NCBI RefSeq assembly: GCF_001708505.1
Contig: NZ_CP015992.1
Span: 1,302,001 to 1,366,000 of the forward strand
Length of the DNA stretch: 64,000 nucleotides
From: Pseudomonas sp. TCU-HL1
GTDB lineage: Bacteria; Pseudomonadota; Gammaproteobacteria; Pseudomonadales; Pseudomonadaceae
Reading direction: 5' to 3'
This document shows positions 33,796 through 42,800 of this stretch, in pieces. Below the pieces are notes generated by a model. That model saw only the letters and a program-made list of their open reading frames with translations, had not been told where the DNA came from and searched no databases. Both the position numbers and the translations under genes were made by a program. Each line of letters starts with the position of its first letter. Position 1 is the stretch's first letter.

Positions 33796-34038
33796 AAAAC
33801 AGATTAGAAGGTGAAAACCCTGTTCAGGACGGGACGGGCCAAAGAAATAAATTAAACGCACTGGCTTCCCCAGAGATCTCGAAGCATCAAAAGAAGGCAA
33901 ACTCAGGCACGGTTCGAACAGTCCGCTTTGGCAGTTCTCGGTCTGTTCTAGGGCGCCCGCCTTATGGGTGCGGCCCAAAAATTTGACGACAAGCGACGGT
34001 AAGCGCGAGCCGGCAAGGCCGGCTCGCGAACATCCGCT

Positions 34039-34335
34039 TTACAGCTCTATTGAAAGGGGGTTAGCCGACTGGCCGCAGCACCTGGGTGAGCATATGCGCT
34101 GGTGGAGGCGGCTGAGGAAGCCTACTTCAAAGGCTCTCCGTTCTATTGCGCATGGCAGTAAGTCGCGCTCGGCTATCATCACTGCCCAGAGCCAGCCGCT
34201 GCGAGCATTATCAAGCCAGTTCTGAGCCAGTGTGGCGCCCTGATCGAATGCCTCCCTGCAGTCATAGGCCCAGACGATCTCCACCCCTGGGTGGCCATCA
34301 TGAGGAGGAAGGCAGGTCATTACGCCTTTGCTCAT
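34039..34335 (-). CDS. Hypothetical 98-aa island protein
   Basis: No family recognised. A small, probably cytoplasmic protein with an N-terminal CLPPHDGHPGVEIVWAYDCR and a central helix (FDQGATLAQNWLDNARSGWL). The ATG overlaps the stop of the upstream 34332 gene by four bases, a coupled pair. Similar small pairs occur near the ends of integrative elements in Pseudomonas, as far as I can recall; function unknown. Confidence 0.55.
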   Translation of the reverse strand: MSKGVMTCLPPHDGHPGVEIVWAYDCREAFDQGATLAQNWLDNARSGWLWAVMIAERDLLPCAIERRAFEVGFLSRLHQRICSPRCCGQSANPLSIEL

Positions 34336-34601
34336 CTCGCACCTCCTCGCGCTTCGGATAGTGCGCGACGATAGAGCACGACCATCTCATCTAGCAGATC
34401 CAGAGCTGAGTAAGCAGCGATCCGCACGCGCAGATCTTCCGGCTGTAGCCCATCTGGTTCAGCCAGTTGATCCAGCAGGTTGCCGAGCATGACACCGCGT
34501 AGTTCAGCTGCAGCTTCAGTGGCTAGGGGAGAGCGTTCGGATTCATGCAGCGGGCTTCGCTGCAGTGGAAAAGGTACGACGCAGGATTCGAACTCAGCCA
34601 T
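34332..34601 (-). CDS. Hypothetical 89-aa island protein
   Basis: No family recognised. The start MAEFESCVVPFPLQRSPLHE at 34601 is preferred because a ttgaggtgcgcc ribosome region precedes it. The C-terminal half is helical (LRGVMLGNLLDQLAEPDGLQ, DLLDEMVVLYRRALSEARG). It is coupled to the 34039 gene by an ATGA overlap. Both lie at the right end of the island. Confidence 0.55.
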   Translation of the reverse strand: MAEFESCVVPFPLQRSPLHESERSPLATEAAAELRGVMLGNLLDQLAEPDGLQPEDLRVRIAAYSALDLLDEMVVLYRRALSEARGGAR

Positions 34602-35221
34602 GGCGCACCTCAAGGTCAGAGGTGTGCAGCAGCACCAGAAGCCCAAGGCGGAGCTCTCGGGTAAAAAGGGGGTAGCGCATTTTCCTTATGCTCCTCGGTT
34701 TGATTAAGGAGCTGCCACCCACCGTTCTGACGCAGTATGGTGGCAGACCGTACGGGGGTCAGAAACCGGTAACCGAGGGAACCGGCCAGGCAAAAGCCTG
34801 CCCCGCACGGCCTGCCATAGAAAAGCGATAGCAAACACCGGAGTATTTGCCGCTTCGCCATGAGCAACCGCGCCCTCGATTAATCGGGTTCTGACGCCCG
34901 GTCGTGGGATTTACCACGACGGGCGCACTCTAGCCCGAGGGTTTTACGATGGCAACCTACTGTGGCGTAGGTGAGATTGAAGACGGGTAACACCTGGGCC
35001 CCCTGATTCGGCGATGGCATGTTCGGGCTCGTCTCGGGGGCGGGGTGCGGATAATATGAAGGCTGATTGATGATGGCGTTGCCAGATCCGTCGCCCCGTA
35101 AATTGGTCTATCTCCCGCGTCAGTAAAAGCCCTGCGCGAATGACGGTAGAGGCGACGGTATTGCTCCATTGCAATCACAACGAATCCCTTTAGCCAAGCG
35201 GGCTCGGGCGGCTTGTTGATG
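34602..35221. other. Island right-end region, possible structured leader
   Basis: 620 bases before attR. The minus strand of 34720-34920 has a GC-rich, repeat-like character with several short inverted repeats (for example gtggtaaatcccacgac near 34905, ggcaggcttttgcctggcc near 34790) upstream of the 34332-34039 pair. An 81-codon minus-strand frame (34616-34861, MAKRQILRCLLS...) is open but has a weak ribosome site. A structured leader RNA or an Ash-like phage ORF are both possible; neither is proven. Confidence 0.35.
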
Positions 35222-35238
35222 ATCGAGTGGGAGTGATG
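35222..35238. other. Right attachment site (attR-like) of guaA island
   Basis: Exact copy of the 17-bp guaA 3' end, atcgagtgggagtgatg, with no guaA reading frame before it. The sequence after it leads into the displaced terminator. Confidence 0.9.
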
Positions 35239-35267
35239 GGCGCTCCGGCGTCCACGCGGTAAAGCAA

Positions 35268-35304
35268 CCGGCCAGGCCTCAAAGCCTGGCCGGTTTTGTT
35301 TTGG
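35268..35304 (+). terminator. Displaced guaBA intrinsic terminator
   Basis: ccggccaggc and gcctggccgg form a perfect 10-bp stem around a 6-base loop, followed by ttttgtttt. It lies 30 bases after attR; before insertion it would have been about 30 bases after the guaA stop. Confidence 0.88.
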
Positions 35305-35331
35305 GGAGCAGCTCTGAGGGAGTAGGGCTGG

Positions 35332-35399
35332 CCGTAGGGTGCGCCGCGCGCACCGCTTTTCCTGCATGAGAGTCCTAGTGCGCTCGGCGCACCCTACGG
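35332..35399. repeat. Inverted repeat with 15-bp arms
   Basis: ccgtagggtgcgccg (35332-35346) is the exact reverse complement of 35385-35399. No T-tract follows. It is a REP-like intergenic element between the guaA terminator and the dioxygenase gene. Confidence 0.75.
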
Positions 35400-35425
35400 A
35401 ACGAGTCCGCATTCAGCTTCAGTTT

Positions 35426-36079
35426 TCAGGTATTGGCGCGGGTATCCACCACCAGCGTCAGTCGCGCCACGAAGCCCTCGCCATCCTCCAGCAGTTCGGC
35501 GATGGACTGCTCGCCCTGCTGCCGACGGAAGACGTAGTCCTGCTCAAGTGGCGTCCAGACCTGGCCGGGATGCGCGTAGGGCGGTCTTGCCATGGCGGGG
35601 CGGATGGCCGCCTCGGGGAAGTACAGCTGACCGGTGTGGATATCCCGCTCGCCCAGGTGCAGCTTGAGGTGCACGTGGTTGGTGCGGCCCGGGTAGTAGC
35701 CGGGGAGGATGCTGCGAAACTCCGCGTGGCCGTCGTCGTCGGTGATCTGTACGCCACGCAGGAAGCGGCTCGCCGAGTCGCTCCCCACGCCGGAGTAGGC
35801 GCCCTGGGCATCGCAGTGCCAGATCTCGAGCGCGGCATCGCCCAGAGGCAAGCACCCGTCCAGTTGCAGCGCCTGGAACTGCAGCCGCAAAGGCGTACCT
35901 GGCTTGCCGTCGGTGATGTCCTGGCGCAGCAGCGCATCCTCCAGGTAGAAGGGCCCGGCGGTCTGTACCGGGCTGAGGTGGCAGGCTCTGGCGTTGTCGG
36001 CCCGCACGAATCGTGGCCAGCTCAACAACACCAAGCCGCCGAGGCCGAGCTGCATCAGTTGGCGGCGAGTGGGATGCAT
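35426..36079 (-). CDS. Exported intradiol ring-cleavage dioxygenase-like protein
   Basis: A 217-residue protein with a Tat-type signal (RRQLMQLGLGGLVLLSW). The body has the intradiol dioxygenase beta fold: AGPFYLEDALLRQDITDGKP, ALEIWHCDAQGAYSGV and LPGYYPGRTNHVHLKLHL, supplying the two Tyr and two His iron ligands expected of the family. Catechol dioxygenases are cytoplasmic, so an exported member may act on other substrates; the substrate is unknown. It faces away from the multicopper oxidase gene, with which it shares a 210-base promoter region. Confidence 0.85.
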   Translation of the reverse strand: MHPTRRQLMQLGLGGLVLLSWPRFVRADNARACHLSPVQTAGPFYLEDALLRQDITDGKPGTPLRLQFQALQLDGCLPLGDAALEIWHCDAQGAYSGVGSDSASRFLRGVQITDDDGHAEFRSILPGYYPGRTNHVHLKLHLGERDIHTGQLYFPEAAIRPAMARPPYAHPGQVWTPLEQDYVFRRQQGEQSIAELLEDGEGFVARLTLVVDTRANT

Positions 36080-36290
36080 GGGACTTTCCTCTGAGAGAGG
36101 GGCGCACCCTCCATCCTACGCCCGGCCGAGAAGGGCGGCTGCGCCCATCGGTCGCGGCCAATGCGGATGCTTTCACTTATCTTTCACAGTCTCCGGGTGT
36201 ATCTTGTGCGCCCCGTAAGCCGGCCCGACAGAGGCTGGTTCGATTAGCCGATGGGACAGCCCCGTTCTTCCCCAGAGGAGCCTGACCCCC

Positions 36291-37655
36291 ATGTCCTTCA
36301 CTCGCAGACAGATTCTTGGCGGCCTGGTCGGCCTCGGTGTGGTCGGCCTCGGCGCCGGCGGTGCGCGCTACTGGCTGGGGCGCACCCTGGATGCCAAGAC
36401 CCACGATTACGAGCTGATCGCCGCACCAGTCGATCTTGAACTGGTCACTGGCCACATTACGCCGGCCTGGGCCTACGGCGGCCAGGCGCCTGGCGTCGAA
36501 CTGCGCTCGCGCCAGGGCGATTGGCTGCGGGTACGCTTCATCAACAAGCTCGACGAGCCCACCACCATCCACTGGCACGGCATTCGCCTGCCTCTGGAAA
36601 TGGATGGCGTGCCTTACGTCTCGCAGTTACCGGTGCTGCCTGGCGAGTACTTCGACTACCGCTTCAAGACCGATGACGCCGGCAGCTTCTGGTATCACCC
36701 GCACCTGTCCAGCGCCCATCAGTTGGGGCGCGGCCTGGTCGGTCCGCTGATAGTCGAAGAGCGAGAACCCTCGGGCTTCAGGCACGAGCAAGTGCTCAGC
36801 CTGAAAACCTGGCACGTGGACCAGGACGGCGCCTTCACGGCGTTCAGCGTGCCCCGCGAAGCCGCGCGGGAAGGTACCCGTGGCCGCCTGACCACCATCA
36901 ATGGCAAACCCCTGCCAACCCTGGACCTGTCCGCCGGGCAAGTGGTGCGCCTGCGTATCCTAAACCTGGACAACACCGTCACCTATCGGCTCAACCTGCC
37001 GGGTGCCGAGGCACGTATCTACTCCCTCGACGGCCACCCCGTGGAACCCCGCGACCTGGGCAAGGAGTACTGGCTGGGGCCGGGTATGCGCATCGAACTG
37101 GGCATCAAGGTGCCGGCCGAAGGGACCGAGTTGCCACTGCGCAACGGTCCGCTACGCCTGGCGACGCTGAAGAGCGTGGCCAGCAACGAAGCGCCCGGCG
37201 ATTGGCCGGCCCCGCTACCGGCCAACCCGGTGCCGGAGCCGGACCTGGAGAAAGCCCAGGTGCTGCGTTTCAACTTCGAGTGGGCCGCGACCCTGGCCAG
37301 CGCCGCCGGGCGGCCGAGCAACTATTGGCAGATCAACGGCAAGGCGTGGGATATCAACGACAAGACCTGCGCCGACCGCCCCATCGCCAAGCTGAAGAAG
37401 GACGGCCACTACATATTCGAGCTGCGCAACATGGCCCAGTACCTGCACCCCATCCATCTCCACGGCATGGCCTTCAAGGTGCTGGACTCCGATCGCAAGA
37501 ACATCATTCCGTACTTCACTGACACCTACCTGCTGGGCAAGAACGAGACCGCGCGCATTGCGCTGGTAGCGGATAACCCCGGCGTGTGGATGTTCCACTG
37601 CCACGTCATCGATCACATGGAAACCGGCCTGATGGCCGCCATCGAGGTTGCCTGA
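36291..37655 (+). CDS. Multicopper oxidase (Tat-exported)
   Basis: A 454-residue periplasmic oxidase. Twin-arginine signal FTRRQILGGLVGLGVVGLGA. Copper-ligand motifs: HWHGIR, WYHPH, HPIHLHGMAF and the C-terminal HCHVIDHMETGLM with type 1 copper Met, so all four copper sites look complete. Three cupredoxin domains fit the length. The position just after guaA corresponds to the metallo-oxidoreductase gene of P. aeruginosa (PA3768). Likely oxidises Cu(I) or phenolic substrates; the exact substrate is unknown. The deaminase gene follows 7 bases after its stop. Confidence 0.93.
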   Translation: MSFTRRQILGGLVGLGVVGLGAGGARYWLGRTLDAKTHDYELIAAPVDLELVTGHITPAWAYGGQAPGVELRSRQGDWLRVRFINKLDEPTTIHWHGIRLPLEMDGVPYVSQLPVLPGEYFDYRFKTDDAGSFWYHPHLSSAHQLGRGLVGPLIVEEREPSGFRHEQVLSLKTWHVDQDGAFTAFSVPREAAREGTRGRLTTINGKPLPTLDLSAGQVVRLRILNLDNTVTYRLNLPGAEARIYSLDGHPVEPRDLGKEYWLGPGMRIELGIKVPAEGTELPLRNGPLRLATLKSVASNEAPGDWPAPLPANPVPEPDLEKAQVLRFNFEWAATLASAAGRPSNYWQINGKAWDINDKTCADRPIAKLKKDGHYIFELRNMAQYLHPIHLHGMAFKVLDSDRKNIIPYFTDTYLLGKNETARIALVADNPGVWMFHCHVIDHMETGLMAAIEVA

Positions 37656-37662
37656 GCCGACT

Positions 37663-38151
37663 ATGCGCCATCCGCAGATCATCGACCGCAGCCAGGACGA
37701 ACACTTCATGCGCGAAGCCCTCGAGCTGGCCCGGCGGGGGGCGGCGCTGGGCGAGGTGCCCGTGGGGGCAGTGCTGGTCAAGGACGGGGAAGTCGTCGGG
37801 CGTGGCTTCAACTGCCCGATCTCCGGACACGACCCCAGTGCCCACGCCGAGATGGTGGCGGTGCGCGACGCGGCCAGCCGCCTGGAGAACTACCGGCTGG
37901 TGGGCAGCACCCTCTACGTGACCCTTGAGCCCTGCAGCATGTGCGCGGGGCTCATTGTTCATTCGCGGATCGCCCGCGTGGTCTACGGCGCCACTGAGCC
38001 CAAGGCCGGCGTGGTGGTCAGTCGCGGCCAGTTCTTCAGTCAGGAATTCCTCAATCACCGGGTGCTGGTGGAGGGCGGGGTGCTGGCGCAGGCGTGCAGC
38101 GAGATGCTGTCGGGTTTCTTCCAGGCTCGTCGGGCGGCGCGCAAGGAGTAG
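37663..38151 (+). CDS. tadA: tRNA-specific adenosine deaminase
   Basis: Deaminates A34 to inosine in tRNA-Arg(ACG). 162 residues from ATG 37663 (MRHPQIIDRSQDEHFMREAL). Zinc-site motifs HAEMVAVRDA and PCSMCAGLIVHSRI carry the catalytic Glu and the His/Cys ligands. The TTG at 37648 would add five residues but lacks conservation with the known Pseudomonas protein. The short gap to the multicopper oxidase suggests co-transcription. Unrelated to the pilus ATPase gene also called tadA. Confidence 0.96.
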   Translation: MRHPQIIDRSQDEHFMREALELARRGAALGEVPVGAVLVKDGEVVGRGFNCPISGHDPSAHAEMVAVRDAASRLENYRLVGSTLYVTLEPCSMCAGLIVHSRIARVVYGATEPKAGVVVSRGQFFSQEFLNHRVLVEGGVLAQACSEMLSGFFQARRAARKE

Positions 38152-38185
38152 CGCGCGTAGGGTGGGTCCCTGCCCTGCATCAGAT

Positions 38186-38218
38186 GTAGGTTGGGCTTCG
38201 CTCAGTACCAACCTACCG
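38186..38218. repeat. Short palindromic repeat (GTAGGTTGG family)
   Basis: gtaggttgg and ccaacctac flank the core gcttcgctcagta. Related copies lie at 48244-48276 and 60649-60680. Between the converging tadA and mltF genes; may act as a bidirectional terminator-like hairpin. Confidence 0.7.
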
Positions 38219-38229
38219 GGCAAGAGAAC

Positions 38230-39693
38230 TCAGAGCTTTTCGTCCCGTTGCTCGTCGGTGGGGCGGGTCTTGTTGATGCCGGGCAGGTGGCTGGCGTTTT
38301 CCGCCAACTGGCTGCCTTCCATCTGCGGCTGGGTCACCCAGGTCAGGATGTCGTAATAGCGGCGGATGTTCTGCACGAAGTGCACCGTCTCGCCGCCTCG
38401 GGCATAGCCGTAGCGCGTCTTTCGGTACCACTGCTTCTGCGACAGGCGCGGCAGCATCTTTTTCACGTCCAGCCACTTGTTCGGGTTCAGACCCTCGGCC
38501 TCGGCCAGCTTGCGCGCGTCGCCCAGATGGGCGATGCCGATGTTGTAGGCTGCCAGGGCGAACCAGGTGCGGTCCGGCTCCTTGAGGTCGTCGGACAGGC
38601 CGTCCTTGATCATGGTGAAGTACTTGCCGCCGCCGTGGATGCTCTGGCGCGGGTCCAGGCGGTTGGAGACACCCATGGCCTTGGCGGTGCCCTCGGTGAG
38701 CATCATCAGGCCGCGCACGCCGGTCTTGGAGGTGGCGGTGGGCTGCCAGAGCGACTCCTGGTAGCCGATCGCGGCCAGCAGCCGCCAGTCCACTTCGTTT
38801 TTCTGCGAGGCCAGGCGGAAGTGCTGTTCGTACCTGGGTAGGCGCTGCTGCAGGTGCTTGGCAAAGGTGTAGGCGCCGACGTAGCCCAGTACGTCGACGT
38901 GGCCGTAGTAGCGGTCTTTCAGGCGCTGCAGGGTCCCGTCCTTGCGTGCCTTGTCGAGGAAGGCATTGACCTCGTTATACAGGCTGTCGTCCTCACCCGG
39001 CGCCATGGCCCAGGCCAGGCTGGTGGCGTCGCCCAGGTCGAAGGCCACGCGCACGTTGGGGAAGTACACCTGGTTCATCGCCAGCTCGTTGGAGTCCACC
39101 AGGGTCAGGTCGATCTGTCCTTCGTCGACCATGCGCAGCAGGTCGACCATTTCCACTTCGTCAGATTCTTCGTACTTCAGCCCCGGCAGCGTGGCCTTCA
39201 GCGCTGCCAACTGCTCGGCATGACTGCTGCCCTTGAGCACCATGATGCGCTGGCCAACCAGGTCGTCGGGACGGGTAGGGCGGCGCTCACCGTTGCGGTA
39301 GATGACCTGGGGGGTGACATCCAGGTAGGAGTGGGAAAAACGCACCTCGTCCTTGCGGGCGTCGCTGGCCACCAGGCCGGCGGCTGCCAGCACCGGGCCG
39401 TTGGCATGGCCCAGGCGGGAGTAGAGGTCGTCCAGTTTGTCGGCGGTTTCGATCTGGAGCTCGACGCCCAGGTCCTCTGCAAAGCGCTTGACCAGTTCGT
39501 ACTCGAAGCCGGTTTCGCCGTTGCGGTCCTCGAAGTAGGTGGCCGGGCTGTTACGGGTAATCACACGTAATACGCCCTCCTCCTGAACGCGCTCGAGCGT
39601 AGTGGGCTGCTTGCAGCCGACGAGCATCAGGAAGAATCCGGTAGCCAGGGCCCAGAAAGCCCGACGTGTGCCGAACACGTGGTGATTTAGCAT
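38230..39693 (-). CDS. mltF: Membrane-bound lytic murein transglycosylase F
   Basis: Cleaves peptidoglycan glycan strands at the inner face of the outer membrane. 487 residues from ATG 39693; lipoprotein-type signal with LVGC. Domain 1 (about 40-275) is a substrate-binding-protein-like module (TRNSPATYFEDRNGETGFEY, MVLKGSSHAEQL); domain 2 (about 295-480) is the SLT catalytic domain with Glu in IGYQESLWQPTATSKTGVRG and NIGIAHLGDA. It converges with tadA and diverges from purL. Confidence 0.96.
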   Translation of the reverse strand: MLNHHVFGTRRAFWALATGFFLMLVGCKQPTTLERVQEEGVLRVITRNSPATYFEDRNGETGFEYELVKRFAEDLGVELQIETADKLDDLYSRLGHANGPVLAAAGLVASDARKDEVRFSHSYLDVTPQVIYRNGERRPTRPDDLVGQRIMVLKGSSHAEQLAALKATLPGLKYEESDEVEMVDLLRMVDEGQIDLTLVDSNELAMNQVYFPNVRVAFDLGDATSLAWAMAPGEDDSLYNEVNAFLDKARKDGTLQRLKDRYYGHVDVLGYVGAYTFAKHLQQRLPRYEQHFRLASQKNEVDWRLLAAIGYQESLWQPTATSKTGVRGLMMLTEGTAKAMGVSNRLDPRQSIHGGGKYFTMIKDGLSDDLKEPDRTWFALAAYNIGIAHLGDARKLAEAEGLNPNKWLDVKKMLPRLSQKQWYRKTRYGYARGGETVHFVQNIRRYYDILTWVTQPQMEGSQLAENASHLPGINKTRPTDEQRDEKL

Positions 39694-39859
39694 CCACGGA
39701 GTATACGCAAAGCCTGGCGGGCGCCATATCTCGACAGTCGGCATCTTCTCTGCTAGCTGTCAGGCGACGCGAGGCGCCTTCAGAGGTGCCGGAAAGCGGC
39801 GCTTTGCGCTAGAATGCACGGCCTCCAAGCACACCCCTTCCCCAGAGGCTGTCCCGAAG

Positions 39860-42800
39860 ATGTTGATCCTGCGCGGTGCTCCCGCCCTTTCCGCTTTTCG
39901 CCACGGCAAATTGCTCGAGCAACTGACCCAAAAGGTTCCCGCCGTCAGCGGACTCTACGCCGAGTTCACCCACTTCGCCGAGGTGACTGGCGTGCTTACC
40001 GGGGAGGAAGAGCAAGTCCTGGCCCGCCTGCTCAAGTACGGCCCCAGCGTTCCGGTGCAGGAGCCCAGCGGCCGCCTGTTCCTGGTGGTGCCGCGCTTCG
40101 GCACCATCTCGCCCTGGTCGAGCAAGGCCACCGACATTGCCCGCAACTGCGGTCTGGCCAAGATCGAGCGTCTCGAACGCGGCATCGCCTACTACGTGGC
40201 CGGCGAACTCAGCGACGCCGATGCCCAGCTGGTCGCCAGCAGCCTGCATGACCGCATGACCCAGCTGGTGCTGGCCGGCCAGGAAGAGGCCGCGAGCCTG
40301 TTCAGCCATGCCCAGCCCAAGCCGCTGACCGTGGTCGACATCCTCGGCGGCGGCCGCGCCGCGCTGGAAAAGGCCAACGTCGAACTGGGCCTGGCGCTCG
40401 CCGAAGACGAAATCGACTACCTGGTGAAGAGCTTCAACGATCTGGGCCGCAACCCCCACGACGTCGAGCTGATGATGTTCGCCCAGGCGAACTCCGAACA
40501 TTGCCGCCACAAGATCTTCAACGCCAGCTGGGACATCGACGGCCAGGCGCAGGAGAAGAGCCTGTTCGGCATGATCAAGAACACCTACGAGATGCACCGT
40601 GAAGGCGTGCTGTCCGCGTACAAGGACAACGCCTCGGTGATCGAGGGGTCCACCGCTGGCCGCTTCTTCCCGGACCCGGCAACCCGTCAGTACGGCGCCA
40701 CCCAGGAGCCCGTGCACATCCTGATGAAGGTGGAAACCCACAACCACCCGACCGCCATCGCCCCGTTCCCCGGCGCTTCCACCGGTTCCGGTGGCGAGAT
40801 CCGCGACGAAGGCGCTACCGGCCGCGGCGCCAAGCCGAAAGCCGGCCTGACCGGCTTCACCGTTTCCAACCTGCAGATCCCCGGTTTCGAGCAGCCCTGG
40901 GAGAAGCCCTACGGCAAGCCCGAGCGCATCGTCACTCCGCTGGACATCATGATCGAAGGCCCGCTGGGCGGCGCCGCGTTCAACAACGAGTTCGGCCGTC
41001 CGGCCCTGACCGGTTACTTCCGTACCTTCGAACAGGCCATCGAAACCCCCCACGGTGAAGAAGTCCGCGGCTACCACAAGCCGATCATGCTCGCCGGCGG
41101 CATGGGCAACATCCGCGCCGAACACGTGCAGAAGGGCGAGATTTCCATCGGCGCCAAGCTGATCGTCCTCGGTGGCCCGGCCATGCTCATCGGCCTGGGT
41201 GGCGGTGCGGCCTCCTCCATGGCCACTGGCGCCAGCTCCGCTGACTTGGACTTCGCTTCCGTACAGCGCGACAACCCGGAAATGGAGCGTCGTTGCCAGG
41301 AGGTGATCGACCGTTGCTGGCAGATGGGTTCGGAAAACCCCATCAAGTTCATCCACGACGTGGGTGCGGGTGGCATCTCCAACGCCCTGCCGGAACTGAT
41401 CAACGACGGCGGCCGTGGCGGTCGCTTCGAACTGCGCGCCGTGCCCAACGACGAGCCGGGTATGAGCCCGCTGGAAATCTGGTGCAACGAATCCCAGGAG
41501 CGCTACGTGCTCTCCGTGGATGCCGCTGACTTCGAGCGCTTCAAGGCTATCTGCGAGCGCGAGCGCTGCCCGTTCGCTGTGGTCGGCGAGGCCATCGAAG
41601 AGCCTCACCTGACCGTGGCCGACAGCCACTTCGGCAACAAGCCGGTGGACATGCCGCTCGAAGTCCTGCTCGGCAAGCCGCCGCGCATGCACCGTTCGGT
41701 CAGCCGTGAAGCCGAGCTGGGCGATGACTTCGCCGCTGCCGAACTGGACATCGACGAAGCCGTGGGTCGCGTACTGCACCACCCGGCCGTGGCCAGCAAG
41801 AACTTCCTGATCACCATCGGCGACCGCACCATCACCGGCCTGGTGGCGCGCGACCAGATGGTCGGCCCCTGGCAGGTCCCGGTGGCCGACTGCGCCGTTA
41901 CTGCCACCAGCTTCGACGTCTACACCGGCGAAGCCATGGCCATGGGCGAGCGCACTCCGCTGGCCCTGCTGAACGCGCCGGCATCCGGCCGCATGGCAAT
42001 CGGCGAAACCGTTACCAACCTGGCCGCCTCGAAAATCGAGAAGCTGGGCGACATCAAGCTTTCCGCCAACTGGATGGCCGCTGCTGGCCACCCGGGCGAG
42101 GACGCGCGCCTGTACGACACCGTCAAGGCCGTGGGCATGGAGCTGTGCCCGGCGCTGGGCATCACCATCCCGGTGGGCAAGGACTCCATGTCCATGAAGA
42201 CCCGCTGGCAGGATGAGGGCGCGGACAAGTCCGTCACCTCGCCGCTGTCGCTGATCGTTACCGGTTTCGCGCCGGTCACCGATGTGCGCAAGACCCTGAC
42301 TCCGCAACTGCGCCTGGACAAGGGCGAGACCGACCTGATCCTGGTCGACCTCGGCCGCGGCCAGAACCGCATGGGCGGCTCCATTCTCGCCCAGGTTTAC
42401 AGCAAGCTCGGCCAGCAGGTTCCGGACGTCGACGACGCCGAAGACCTGAAAGCCTTTTTCGCTGTGATCCAGGGCCTGAACGCCGACGGCCACCTGCTGG
42501 CCTACCACGACCGTTCCGACGGCGGTCTGCTGGCTACCGTGCTGGAAATGGCCTTCGCTGGCCATTGCGGCCTGGACCTCTACCTCGACGCCCTGGCCGA
42601 CAACCGTGAGGGTGTGGCTGCCGTTCTGTTCAACGAAGAGCTGGGTGCGGTCATCCAGGTTCGTCAGGACGCCACCCCGGAAGTGCTGGCCCAGTTCAGC
42701 GCCGCCGGCCTTGGCGATTGCGTGGCCGTCATCGGCCAGCCGTTCAACGGCGCCAATGTCGCCATCAGCTTCAACGGTGAAGCCGTATTTGGCGGTGAGC

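Larger units (their letters stand above)
2773..35238. mobile_element. Genomic island integrated at guaA 3' end (about 32.5 kb)
   Basis: The boundaries are the 17-bp direct repeats at 2773-2789 and 35222-35238. A tyrosine integrase is the first gene inside the left end. The chromosomal backbone expected after guaA in P. aeruginosa-type genomes (multicopper oxidase, tadA, mltF, purL) resumes just past the right repeat. A strong hairpin terminator without a local gene lies at 35268, as expected for the displaced guaA terminator. Cargo: toxin-like pair, AlpA-like regulator, several unknown genes, decayed ICE genes, IS fragments, a Tad-like pilus locus and its regulators. No intact conjugation machinery is present, so it would depend on a helper or be immobile. 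Confidence 0.88.
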
